Shown here piece by piece: positions 21,300 to 32,304 of a stretch of DNA of 64,000 nt. Position 1 is the first letter of the stretch; every line of letters begins with the position of its first letter. Made by a program: the position numbers and the translations under genes. Location of the stretch: positions 64,474,458 through 64,538,457 of the forward strand of contig JAVIAB010000092.1 of assembly GCA_032433765.1 (NCBI GenBank). Reading direction: 5' to 3'. Source of the DNA: Megaustenia siamemsis (Eukaryota > Mollusca > Gastropoda > Stylommatophora > Ariophantidae). Under the pieces are notes generated by a model that did no database searches, was not told where the DNA came from, and was given only the letters and a program-made list of their open reading frames with translations.

Positions 21300-22263
21300 T
21301 TTGTTATTGCGATGGCTTCAAGTACTTACAAGAAACGCAACTGCGTTGCACTTGAAACGAAAGTAACGTTGATGGAGAAAATAGACAAAAAGTTAAAATC
21401 AAAAGCAGAAATATATACAAGGAATATGATATTCCCTCAAAACAGAAATAAACAACATTATGTCTGTGTTTACAAGCTGTGGTTATTTAGTTGAGTAGAA
21501 AGAATATCAGGAAGCCCGAAACTCAGACGATGACTTCGCTTTATGGTTTCAGCAAGCTAAGAGCAGAACTATTCTGATTTCAGGACCCATTCTTGTTGAG
21601 AAGGAAAACGAGCTGGCTGAGAGTCTAGGTCCTGCCAATTACAACGTATAGTATGTGTCATGTAAAGTATGAATGACAAAGAATTGTAATGAAAGTAGTC
21701 CGCGGCGAGACTAGATCAGTTTCAAAAGAAACAAGTTATAAGTGGAAGCAAAGTGAATTACAGGACGTTCTCAAGCAATTTGAACCAATAATATATACAA
21801 CTCTGACGAGACAGGTCTCTTTTATAATTGCGTCCCAAATCCCAAACTCGTTGACAAAGGAGAAGAGTGCAATGGTTACAAGATTCCAAAAGACATCATT
21901 TCTAATGTTATCGCTGCCAACGTGAATCCCAACACAAGCTGTCCCTGTTCGCAATCGCAATATCTCAAAAGTCAAGTTGTTTTTTTAAATATAAAAACAT
22001 TGTGGGCAGAGTACAAGTTTAAAAAAAAAAATTAACGACGACTTAGTCAATTTTTGAAAAATGGGCGAAAAGGCTGGACAGGAAATTATTGTTGCAGGGA
22101 AGTAGCACTGCACTTACTGTAGACAATAGCTCAGTCTATCTATATCTAACATATCTAAGAGCGATCTCTTTGTTTAAACATACAATCGGATATAGCGAGA
22201 TACGGTTATAACGACAATATTTTGATGATCCCGATGACATGGTTATAACTGGATTCTACTGTA
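21300..22263 (+). pseudogene. Tigger/pogo-like (Tc1/mariner superfamily) transposase remnant with right terminal repeat
   Basis: Plus strand with frameshifts. An N-terminal helix-turn-helix-like start, KKRNCVALETKVTLMEKIDK, is followed by KEYDIP. A CENP-B-like stretch reads DDDFALWFQQAKSRTILISG and PILVEKENELAESLG. Then come SVSKETSYKWKQSELQDVLK and, in another frame, NSDETGLFYNCVPN, which corresponds to the N-ADETGLF box holding the first catalytic aspartate. No convincing later acidic residues were found, so the rest of the DDE domain is lost or too diverged. The right end, read inward from 22261, is CAGTAGAATCCAGTTATAAC, typical of pogo/Tigger terminal repeats, and TA follows it. No matching left terminal repeat was seen. 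It is not a host gene. Confidence 0.8.
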
Positions 22264-22661
22264 CCATGAAACTCATTTGCTATATCGATAATTTCATGGA
22301 AAACATCCTTTCATGCGCAGATCGATAAATCCAGGCGACGGATTACATTATTATCATAATTTTATGAATTTCCGTCTTTGGGCCTCATTAGCAAATGAAT
22401 CAAAACCAGTAAAGTAAAAATGGGAAAATGTTACATTAATCGGAAGAAACACAAAGGAAACTTGGAAAACAATGGAATAAGTATATGGACAAGGACTTAC
22501 GCTTTTAGAAAATACAGGCACAGCTCTTTAATACGAGATAATAAAAATTGTTTATTGAACGAACACTTTAAACTGAACGCCCATTTTCATATTACAAGCA
22601 GTAATGTACATATTAAGTTGACTCCACAAACCATAACACGTTTGTATTGGTGATGATCACT
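22264..22661. other. unassigned DNA
   Basis: Nothing was recognised. Confidence 0.4.
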
Positions 22662-23366
22662 GTACATAAGATTCTTTCTCTTCTTCTTCTATCCTTTCTC
22701 CATTGCCTTTGGCGTCGAGGGGAGATACAATCTGCGATTCTTTGTTCTTCTGTTGCCCTCTTCTGGTGTTATCCCTCCTAGTGACTAGTATTCCCTTTAT
22801 CCATCTCTTTCTCGGTCTTCCTCTTAATCTGGCGTTTTCGTTGCGTTTGTTTATGGCTCTTTGATTCATTGTTAGTTCTTTTTGTCTTGTTATGTGGCTG
22901 AACCAATTTATCTGTTGTTTCTTTATGTATTCGATGGCTGGTTCAATTTCGAGTTTCTTCCTCAGGTCGGTGTTTCTTACTCTGTCCCTTAAGCTGTTTC
23001 CTGTCATTCTTCTGACACATTTCATTTCGGTGGTCGTTATCTTTCTTATTGTTCTAGAGTCCAGTGTCCAATTCTGGCACTGATAACTCAGAGTTGGTAG
23101 AAAAATTGATTTGTATATTGCCAGTTTTGCTTCCGTATTTATTGCTTTGTTTTTCAATAGTGTTGATACTTGGCATGCTTTGTTACAGCTTATATCTATT
23201 TCTGTCTCTTGGTTATTGTCTTGTGCTAACGTGCTACCCAAATATTTAAAATTGTCAACTTGCTTCAGAGTTGTATTATCTATTATGATGTTTAGTTTTT
23301 CTTTCTTTCTCGCTATTGCCATAAAGAAAGACAAACTAAACATCATAATAGATAGTACATAAGATT
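22662..23366 (-). pseudogene. LINE-D insertion: 5'-truncated, with 12-bp TSD and 31-bp 5' fold-back
   Basis: The insert 22674-23354 is flanked by GTACATAAGATT (22662-22673 and 23355-23366). The minus strand is open for over 200 codons and starts just after the RT palm: KQVDNFKYLGSTL, ISCNKACQVSTLLKNK, LPTLSYQCQNWTLDSRTIRK, MKCVRRMTGNSLRDRVRNTD, then GRPRKRWIKGIL and SPLDAKGNGER. It ends in a (GAA)n-like tail at 22674-22690. At the 5' end, 23278-23308 is repeated inverted at 23323-23353 around a 14-nt loop, with one mismatch. This is a fold-back made during insertion. The RT core is absent, so the copy is inactive. LINE-D also occurs at 33340-33830. Confidence 0.9.
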
Positions 23367-23922
23367 ATGAAACCAATTTTGACTTCAAGAAATACAAGTT
23401 GCGGATGAATTATGTATTTTGCACATTTTCGAGAACTTCTGAAGACTTCTTAGATTCATGGAGAAAACTCATCTTTTCACACAATTTTCTGGCTGTAAAA
23501 AGAAAACACACAAGAAACAGAATTGGGAAAATCAAAATTGCGTTTCCTCTGTGCTCATTAGACAACTAAAATTGGTTTAGTAATTTGTCTTCAAGTTTAA
23601 GTAAGTTAATAACCCCAACAATAAAGTTATTAAAAATAATGAGATACGAAAAGCTCTCCAAATATCTCTAATCTGATAATAAAACTAACATGTGGATGTT
23701 TTCAAAGACGTAACGACGTGAATTGATCAAATCATGGTAAATGTGAGCGACACTCGTAAATAGAGGCAGGCATTTAAACAAACAATTGCGACATTAAAGC
23801 ATTAAGAAAATGAGAACGTTTTAATATCGTCAGAAAGAGAAAAACTCCTTAAATCAGTATTTTTAAAAGTCTTTTTTTTCAAGTTACGATAGCTTTAATA
23901 ATAATCACGTGGCTAGGCCAGA
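23367..23922. other. unassigned AT-rich DNA
   Basis: Nothing was recognised. Confidence 0.4.
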
Positions 23923-24175
23923 GGGAGCCACGATAGTTCAGTGGTTTGCGAACTGGACAACAAGGAACAAGAGGTCGCGTTAGATCATAATCGACGGCTT
24001 CTGGGTTCACCATGTCTTAAACGGGTACCGGATTTTTTTTTGGGAAAGTAAAGCGGCACGGACGTAATACTGACCACATTAGCCCACAAATTATGTTCCG
24101 AAGGTCTGTAAAAATTATGGTCACTTATACGCCATATTATACGTCACTTGTGGAGACAGGAAACTTTACTTTTAC
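23923..24175 (+). mobile_element. SINE-A, tRNA-headed, near full length
   Basis: The head GGGAGCCACGATAGTTCAGT continues as a tRNA-like module with a recognisable box A and a decayed box B (GGTCGCGTTAGATCATAATC). The body follows: GGGTACCGGATTTTTTTTTG, GGGAAAGTAAAG, CGTAATACTGACCACATTAG, GAAGGTCTGTAAAA, GGTCACTTATACGCCAT, then ACTTTACTTTTAC. The order matches 52835-53097. It has no coding capacity and would be transcribed by RNA polymerase III. Confidence 0.85.
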
Positions 24176-25519
24176 AGTTTTAGCTGGCCAGGCCCACTTT
24201 TACAAGTATAATAGCAATCTGTGAACCAATTTCATAACAGCCAAGTAATCTGTGAACCCAATTTCATAACTGCCAAGTAATCTGTGAACCCAATTTCATA
24301 ACTGCCAAGTAATCTGTGAACCCATTTTCATAACAGCCAAGTAATCTGTGAACCAATTTCATAACAACCAAGTAATCTGTGAACCCATTTTCATAACAAC
24401 CAAGTAATTTGTGAACCAATTTCATTACAGACAAGTAATCTGGGAACCTAATTTCATAACAGCCAAGTAATCTGGGAACCCAATTTCATAACAGCCAAGT
24501 AATCTGGGAACCCAATTTCATAACAGCCAAGTATTCTGGGAATCCAATTTCATAACAGCCAAGTAATCTGGGAACCCGATTTCATAACAGCCAAGTAATC
24601 TGTGAACCCAATTTCATAACAGCCAAGTAATCTGTGAACCAATTTCATAACAGCCAAGTAATCTGGGAACCTAATTTCATAACAGCCAAGTAATCTCGGA
24701 ACCCAAGTTGATTTCATAAAAGCCAAGTAATCTGTGAACCCAATTTCATAACAGCCAAGTAATCTGGGAACCCAATTTCATAATAGCCAAGTAATCTGGT
24801 AACCCGATTTCATAACAGCCAAGTAATCTGGGAACCCAATTTCATAACAGCCAAGTAATCTGTGAACCAATTTCATAACAGCCAAGTAATCTGTGAACCA
24901 ATTTCATAACAGCCAAGTAATCTGGGAACCTAATTTCATAACATCCAAGCAATCTGTGAAACCAATTTCATAACAGCCAATTAATCTGTGAACCAATTTC
25001 ATAACAGCCAAGTAATCTGGGAACCCAATTTCATAACAGCCAAGTAATCTGTGAACCCAATTTCATAACAGCCAAGTAATCTGGGAATCCAATTTCATAA
25101 CAGCCAAGTAATCTGTGAACCCAATTTCATAACAGCCAAGTAATCTGGGAATCCAATTTCATAACAGCCAAGTAATCTGTGAACCAATTTCATAACAGCC
25201 AAGTAATCTGGGAACCTAATTTCATAACATCCAAGCAATCTGTGAACCCAATTTCATAACAGCCAAGTAATCTGTGAACCAATTTCATAACAGCCAAGTA
25301 ATCTGGGAACCCAATTTCATAAAAGCCAAGCAAAGTGTGACCCCTAATAAGAAAAGTTACTCTTTTTTTTTTCAAAAGTAACTTGTGAACACACATTTAC
25401 AAACGCCAAGTAACCTTGTGGTATCTATTTATAAAAACCAAGTAACCTGTGGTATCCATTTATAACAACTAAATAGCATGTGATTACCTAATTCTATTAT
25501 ATCCATGGAATTAGTTTCA

Positions 25520-25735
25520 TTGCAGTCAGGAGTGTCTGCATATCCTCTCAACCACCTGTCACAGTATTTCCCGAAATGCATTGGTAAAGTCCGTTGATAA
25601 GGTCGTCAATCTCGACTGCATAGGGGACGATTCCAAACCACCTTAGTCGACTCTTACGACATGCGTGGCAGGTAACAGTGACTCTATTCTTTTCTCCACT
25701 CACCATGGGGCCCCAGGAGCCAAATGAGCGGATAC
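25520..25735 (-). mobile_element. dispersed repeat sharing a 5' module with SINE-E
   Basis: The minus strand begins CTCCTGGGGCCCCATGGTGA and contains AAAGAATAGAGTCACTG and GCATGTCGTAAGAGTCGACT. The same order occurs at 31757-31840. Downstream the two copies diverge: this one continues with GACGACCTTATCAACGGAC and AATGCATTTCGGGAAATAC. It looks like a SINE family with exchangeable 3' parts. It has no coding capacity. Confidence 0.6.
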
Positions 25736-25771
25736 CCTATTTATAACAGACCAGTAACCCATGAAGCTAAA

Positions 25772-26030
25772 TTTAATAAAAGCCATTGAGTTATTGAGTT
25801 ATTAGCAGGTCATCATCATTGCACTCCGAACATGTCCACAGGTGTAGTCTTTTGGGCTTCATCTTAATATTTACTGTCGTCATGATTGATATGGTCGCTG
25901 AACGTCGATGCTGTGTGGATGGTCTAGACTCACGTGCACTCACTCAGTCGCACGGTCCAGAACCCGTTTCCACGTTATAGACTGACCAACTCCAGTCAAT
26001 TAGTTATACGGCACGTTTAATAAAAGCCAT
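25772..26030 (-). mobile_element. 229-bp retroelement with 15-bp TSD
   Basis: The insert 25787-26015 is flanked by TTTAATAAAAGCCAT (25772-25786 and 26016-26030), which belongs to the host minisatellite. The minus strand starts CGTGCCGTATAACTAATTG and ends with GGAGTGCAATGATGATGACC then GCTAATAACTCAATAACTCA. The last 58 bp match the element at 1-273, whose upstream part differs. It is probably a SINE or a 5'-truncated LINE using that 3' tail. Confidence 0.85.
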
Positions 26031-26150
26031 GTAACCTGTGAACCCAAATGTATCAAATTCAAGTAACCCGAGGTGTTCATTTATAACAGTCACGTAACCT
26101 GTGAACACCAATTTATAAAAGTGAAATGACATGTGAATCCCTTTAAAAAA

Positions 26151-26649
26151 TAATAAACTTCTCAACCACCCCTGGTCTCAGCAACGAGGCCCGGCTTGAA
26201 TCGTCAATTACTCACCGACGAAATAAATATGAATACCTCCGAAGTCGGAGTTATCTGCCTGTACGGCGAGGGACCCTTGTGCACACGGTTGCCAGGGAGA
26301 AATGGATTAGCGCGCAAAATTCAGTTCCTAGTCTCTAGGGACTTCGTCAGAGGTCAAATCTGGCGAACAAAAAATAAAATTCCTTATAACCGCAAAATAA
26401 CTTTAGACTCCGTTCTGTACAAGCAAATAACCTGCAGCTCAGTGTGATATCAGTCAAATAACATGCGCTTTCTTCAGATACAAGCCTACGGGGCGTGTGT
26501 GCCCATACATTGAAGACATTTGCGGTGATATTGCTTATAAAGACTACAGGAATTCATAATAACCTCATTGAATCCCCCAAACTCCCACCTTCCTTTTTTT
26601 CTTTTTCCCATCTAAAAGCAGTTGGTGACTACCTGGAGAATTAAACTCA
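26151..26649. other. unassigned DNA, perhaps another insert
   Basis: Positions 26165-26445 are less AT-rich and unlike the flanking minisatellite, so they may be a further insertion; no TSD was found. An 83-codon frame (26196-26447) shows no known motif. Confidence 0.3.
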
Positions 26650-27075
26650 TGGGTCGGGAACCTTCGATTTAAACATAACCCATGGACCGGGAACCTTGGA
26701 TTTAAACATAACCATTGGACGAGAACCTTGAATTTAAACATAACCTATGGACGGGGAACCTTGAATTTAAAAATAGCCCATGGACGGGGAACCTTGAATT
26801 TAAACATAACCCATGGACCGGGAAGTTTGAATTTTAAAATAACCCAAGGACGGGGAACCTTGGATTTAAACATAACCCATGTACCGGGAACTTTGAATTT
26901 AAAAATAACCCATGGACGGGAAACCTTGGAGTTAAACATAACCCATGGACCGGGAACCTTGGATTTAAACATAACCCATGGGTCGGGAATCTTTGGTTTA
27001 AAAATAACCCATGGGTAGGGACCCTTGGATTTGAAAACAACCCCTGGGTCGGAAACCTTGGCTTTAAACATTTGA
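26650..27075. repeat. 33-bp minisatellite, about 13 copies
   Basis: The unit is GGAACCTTGGATTTAAACAT plus AACCCATGGACCG. At 33 bp it codes for an 11-residue repeat in open frames on both strands (68-117 codons), so these frames carry no evidence of coding. Confidence 0.96.
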
Positions 27076-27714
27076 TCGTGGCCGGGACAATATTTCATGG
27101 AAAGGAACAGATGAAAAATGTAGGGGAAATTACGTCAGACTATAAAGTTATGGCATAACTTGGCAGGGAATGCACACCTTAGTGCTGTGGGAAATCAGGC
27201 CTCTAAATTAGACAGCTGATGTATCTGATAATGCTGGAGGCATTGAGGCTGCTATGTTCACTCAGGGAAATGTGCGTGGCGTGAACAATTTACAGGGCAA
27301 GGTTACTCGGTTGACATGAGTAGTGGTCGTCGAAAAGTGTGCACTTAATAACGATGTCTAGCATCATAATGAACATTATTTAATTTAATTAAGTTAATTT
27401 AGTTTTTTTAGTGCATTTCTAAAACTTCATTAATTACGGAAATGTGTGTTAGAGTAACGATATTTAGTAAAATTCAGATTCGAATCATGGTAGGATCAAT
27501 GTCTTTTCTATAGTGTTCGAATAATGGACATTCATGAAAAAATAATGAAGTAGAAAAGACGTTACTGCGAAGCAAAACGGTACAGAATAAAAATAATTAC
27601 AATATCTTGAATAATAAAAATGAAATACTAAGGCATATTAAAATCCTCAACATTGATGTTAACATCTGAACATTATTGTTAACAGTAAAGTTAAATATAT
27701 ATATGCCATATTAA
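27076..27714. other. unassigned AT-rich DNA
   Basis: Nothing was recognised. Confidence 0.4.
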
Positions 27715-27930
27715 AAGACACACTGGTCTAGATGGAACAAAAAGGGAAGGCATTGCTCCATCGAAAACGACACAATCGTAGACCAAGAAGATGGTTTCAA
27801 GACATTAAATAAACTATAAATTTGACACAAGATGAAGTGGGAGATCTGACTGGTGACAGAAATTACTTTAGAGGAGCTGTGATGAGAGCAACGTTCCCTT
27901 CAGAACCAGTGACTATATGAGATTTTTGGG
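27715..27930 (+). pseudogene. LINE-E fragment: extreme C-terminus
   Basis: The plus strand reads KALLHRKRHNRRPRRWFQDI, a stop, then TINLTQDEVGDLTGDRNYFR and GAVMRATFPSEP before a stop. The same ending (basic R-R-W-DI, then L-EVGDLT-R) is found at 60440-60975. It corresponds to the C-terminal tail of a non-LTR retrotransposon. The internal stop and the absence of any RT core make it a dead fragment. Confidence 0.7.
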
Positions 27931-28059
27931 GTTGGAAAATAAGTGTTGACTCTAGCACGTCGAGGCAGCTAAATTGTACAAGAGGATTTTGTTTTTTTTT
28001 CTCTAACTCTAAAGAAGACCCCCGGAATATCCATAGAAGTGGGCTTGCCTTAAAGATAG

Positions 28060-28335
28060 TCTCTATATGTGTCTCTATATGTGTCTCTATATGTGTTTCT
28101 ATATGTGTCTCTATATGTGTCTCTGTATGTGTTTCTATATGTGTCTCTATATGTGTCTCTAGATGTTTCTCTGTATGTGTTTCTATATGTGTCTGTGTCT
28201 CTATATGTGTCTCTATATGTGTCTCTATATGTGTCTCTATATGTGTCTGTGTCTCTATATGTTTCTCTATATGTGTCTCTATATGTGCCCTATATGTGTC
28301 TCTATATGTGTCTCTGTATGTGTCTGTGTCTCTAT
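28060..28335. repeat. 12-bp minisatellite (TATATGTGTCTC)n
   Basis: About 22 units with small variants (TATGTGTTTC, TGTGTCTG). At 12 bp it keeps one plus frame open (YVSL repeats). Confidence 0.96.
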
Positions 28336-28799
28336 CTGTTGACTTCGTTGGTTGACGAGTGCCTGGAGAGATGATGCCCTGTCTCCCTTCTCTCAGATTC
28401 GAGAATTTGTCCTGGAGGTGGAAAATGCAACAAGTGAAGCTGCTTCATGTGCATTGTAATAACTGTCTACAACCGCAGATCTCTCGCAGGGAGACAGTTT
28501 GACTAATAACATCGCTGGACCCATAATATTTGCTAATTTATGCAACCATTAGTTAAGTCTAAAGTCGTGGATCATTATACTTTGGGCAGACCTGCGATGT
28601 ATCTGCTTGCGTGTTTAAATCTAACCACACAAACATTCGTTTGTATGAAATCAATGTTCACCTGAACGTTCACATGTTCTGATTTTACTCCATGTTTGAA
28701 TCTATTAAATCAAAGCTCGTGGAAGTGGTTCTAAATAGATGCTTGTTTTGTGATGATGCATTTAACTGAAATTAAAGGTTCAGAGCAGAGGACAATGCA
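28336..28799. other. unassigned DNA
   Basis: Nothing was recognised. Positions 28350-28500 are a little less AT-rich. Confidence 0.4.
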
Positions 28800-29075
28800 A
28801 CGAATTACATGAAGGAAGAAAAGGGTGTGGGTAAGTAGAAGGAGAAGAGAGGAGAAGAAGGAAGAACAAGAAGAAGGAAAGAAGAAAAAAGAAAAAAAGG
28901 AAAATGTAGGAGAAGGAAGAAACTAAAGCGAGAAGAAGGGAAAAAAAGATGCAGAAAGAAGAAAAAAAGGTTAGAGCAGAAGGAAGATAATGATGGAGAG
29001 GGAGGACCAAGAAGATAGCAGAAGGGAAAAAAATATGGAGAGGAAAGAAAAAAAGAGAGATTAGAAAGAGAAGGA
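28800..29075. repeat. purine tract (GAA/GGA-rich)
   Basis: Nearly all-purine on the plus strand, mostly AGAAGAAGGA-type words. It is low complexity, not coding. Confidence 0.9.
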
Positions 29076-30104
29076 AGAAAACAAGATCGTATACTTTTGT
29101 CTTGCCATGTTGACGTAATGAAAGAGGTAACTAGCTTCTAATGTGTCTACTGTGGGAGCGTTAATTACGGACAAAGAACACATTGAGATTGAAGCTATTG
29201 ATGAAGTTTTAAAACTGCCTTTCAGGGCTACGATTATCAAATGTCATTGTATAGGACTTTCAATCAATCCTTCGAAACATTCACAATGGACGGCCGAGAC
29301 ATGACTCGGTGGAATACATCGTTTTCTTTTTTCCACCTTTCACGTGCTTTTGTGAATCTACTGCCCTGGCATTCAGGATTCAAAGCCAATGAAAGATCTG
29401 AAAAATTAGCCTTCGACGGAGGTAGGGATATTAATTAAAGGCAATGCATTCATACTCAGGATACTTATTGATTAAAATGTAGATGAATACACGACGTTCA
29501 ATGATAATTTTACTCGCAGATTGCATGAATTTAAAACACAAGTCCTATACACCAACTGAAAGAAGAGATATAAAAATAAGCGTAATACCGATCAGCAGAA
29601 ACCATCAACATGTATTATTCTCTTTACCTGCTGAATACGAGTATTCACATTTGAGGCTGCATGCACTTCATTATGGTCGGTTTTTGTTTTCTACTAACCG
29701 CCTGGGAAAAACATTTAAAGTAAAGTGGATAGATAATAAGGGAGATTAAGGAATAAGGGAGAACTTTGTGATAAATGACATACTCAAACAGTAAAACGCA
29801 GGCACACAAACCGTAAAGAGATTGCAATGGTCGATACGGCAACATGTATTTGAAACTCACTGACGTGTGCTACGTGGACTTCAATTTAGAGGAAATATAC
29901 AAATTACACAGAAACAGTAATGATGGATTGACAATAAATACAACAAAGACATAAGTTATGGTTCTATATTTAACAATCCAACTCGAGTAAAAACAATACA
30001 GGAGCTTACAGCACAAATACATAAACATACTTGGAAATAGTTCTATGAGCCAGTGAAGATCATCAAAAGAATAAATTTTCCAGTGTAGACAACTTTTATA
30101 GGTC

Positions 30105-30107
<3 letters not shown>
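29076..30107. other. unassigned DNA
   Basis: Several 65-90 codon frames at 29241-29860 show no known motif and no support as exons. Confidence 0.35.
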
Positions 30108-30169
<62 letters not shown>

Positions 30170-30183
30170 CATATATATATATG

Positions 30184-30235
<52 letters not shown>
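30108..30235. repeat. (AT)n microsatellite
   Basis: About 125 bp of nearly pure TA with two short interruptions (AAATAC, GTATGT). Confidence 0.97.
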
Positions 30236-30237
<2 letters not shown>

Positions 30238-31756
30238 AACACAAACTAATGATGCTTACTTTCAGTTCATATGAATCTGCATGTTTTAGTATACCCGAAA
30301 TGAGTATGTCAGAATTATCTTTGTATACAACCAACGTAAGGAAAAATCTCACACAATGTTAGTCAAAAAGCAATCAAGAATTGTTCAATATACGTGCAAC
30401 CAAGTGAAGACCATACAATGAAAACAGTAAAATGGTGCAGCTTGATATATTATGTAATCGAGAGAGATCAAGAGACAATCAGAATACGCGCTTTATAGTT
30501 AGGTGGCTCTGAAGGGAAGGTTAATGAGGGCGGACACAGAGATGACCAGACTTAGGGCACCGTGAGAAGAATGGCACGCGAAGTGAAGGAAATTAGCTAC
30601 TTCCATATTTATGGCTACAAGGCGTGCCTGCAAATGACCACTTTATTGGGAATCTTTGACAACGAATGAAGTAGCACACGTTATCAGCTGAGAACACAAT
30701 GTACGTAACCAGCGTGCAGCACAAGTCGTAAACTCTATTCTTCTCTCTATCTGCTAAATAGGATATCCCACCTATGAGGCTGCCTTTACTGCACGTTTTA
30801 AAGTCCCTGAAATTAGGAATGTGCGCTGAACTGATATTGGAAAACAGATTGCACATTCTGATTGCTACAAACAATCACGGAAACGCAAATACACAAACTG
30901 GAGAGAGATTTATTTGTAAGCGATGATTTGGCGATTGTATTTGAACCCTGTACACCTGTGATATGTAGACTTTCATTTAGAATTAGTGTGTGCTTTTAAC
31001 ATAAAGTAGACTTTCATTTAGAATTAGTGTGTTTTTAACATAAATAGCACGGAAGATTTTTTTTTTTTTATAGCAGAAATGATTCCTCTCTTGAGCATTT
31101 GTAATCGGATATTCGGCATGAAAATCGTTTTCAAACAACAATTTTTTTTCGCTGCTTTTCAATATTCATAAATCTAATTCATTCAAAGCCGGAGTTTGTG
31201 TGTTCAGACTCATGGCAAGAAAAACCCTGTCAATGGATTTATGACTCATTTCCTACGGGGAAATTCTCTAATGTGTGATTTTATTTTTTGGACACGTGGA
31301 AGACATTTGAACGCGCGAAGGCTGTGCTATTATTAGAAAACAATAACAATAATAATGAACTTTGTGAGTGAGCTGTAAAGGTAAAAGAAAAGCTAAATTC
31401 CTCGGAATTTGGTTATACATATTTTTGTAATAGTTACCGTAATGTTCGAAACAAGTTTTAATTTGCTACAAGGAATTGTGACGATTTTCTGAGGTCTAGC
31501 TAGATGATATAATAAACATACATTGATTTAATTAGCATATAGGAAATACACAAAACAATATAGAAGACAAACTATAATAAACAACAAACTTGAACAGTTC
31601 TCCTACCCATTGTTGTACGCCTTCCCACCACGCTGGCTGTAATAAAGGCTGTAAGAATGGCTCTATCGTCTATGGCATGCTTTCAATGAGCACTTGTTAA
31701 TTGTAATATCCTTAAAAGTCTAGAATAATTTACGTAGTCTAAGGAAATAGTCCCGT
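30236..31756. other. unassigned AT-rich DNA
   Basis: Positions 30969-31045 are a two-copy tandem repeat of GTAGACTTTCATTTAGAATT plus about 20 bp. Nothing else was recognised. Confidence 0.4.
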
Positions 31757-32016
31757 GTGTTACCGGGGCCTCATTATGTGGGAAGTAAAGAATAGTGACA
31801 CTGTGATCTTCCAGGCATGTCGTAAGATGCGACTAAGGAGCTTGATCGATGGCTTGACAAGCTGTCATTGTAAAAAGCATTGTTGTGGAAACAGAGCTAT
31901 ATATTTTGGAAGCAGTGATCTCCGCAATTTGTGCCATTTTGGCACGCAAGGTTTCTGTTTTTGAGATTGTGGTTCTGCCCTATGTGCCGTCTTCGGCTAG
32001 AAAGGACAATATATAG
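31757..32016 (+). mobile_element. SINE-E with LINE-like 3' hairpin and ATAG tail
   Basis: The 5' module (GGGGCCTCATTATGTGGGAA, AAAGAATAGTGACACTG, GCATGTCGTAAGATGCGACT) is shared with 25520-25735. The 3' part reads CCATTTTGGCACGCAAGG, TTTTTGAGATTGTGGTTCTG, then CCCTATGTGCCG-TCTT-CGGCT and GAAAGGACAATATATAGATAG. That final hairpin and tail match the LINE-C 3' end (minus strand 20622-20668) at roughly 33 of 39 positions. The 3' half recurs on the minus strand at 59707-59805, followed there by a long TATC array. It has no coding capacity. Confidence 0.75.
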
Positions 32017-32039
32017 ATAGAAGGAAATATATTTAGTAA

Positions 32040-32304
32040 TTATTTTATTTCTGTAATTATTGATAAGTTTATTTATATTAGTAAAGTTTATTTTGTTATC
32101 GTCTGATAAAGTTCATAATTTTAGTAAACTTTTTTTTCGTCTGGTAAAGCTCATTACTTTATTACAGGTATTTTTTATCGTCTGTTAACATTTCTTAGTC
32201 ATTAAACTTTCAGGTTTTTCATCGTCTGGTAGAACATAATAGAAAGTTAATAAGAAGTAAAGCTTAATTAAACCTTATACATATTAAAAATTACAATGTA
32301 GTTC
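32040..32304. repeat. degenerate ~50-bp tandem repeat
   Basis: TAAAGTTTATTTTGTTATCG, TAAAGTTCAT and TCGTCTGGTAAAGCTCAT words recur in order. The pattern resumes weakly after the LINE-A fragment (32710-32780) and at 33230-33320, so that insertion probably split the array. Confidence 0.6.

Larger units (their letters stand above)
24200..26150. repeat. about 32-bp minisatellite, interrupted by insertions
   Basis: Some 35 units of CAAGTAATCTGTGAACCCAA plus TTTCATAACAGC (30-33 bp) run to about 25330. Decayed units (AGTAACCTGTG, TTTATAA) continue to about 26150. Two dispersed elements interrupt the decayed part (25520-25735 and 25787-26015). The dense part varies mainly at GTGAACC versus GGGAACC. 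Confidence 0.95.
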
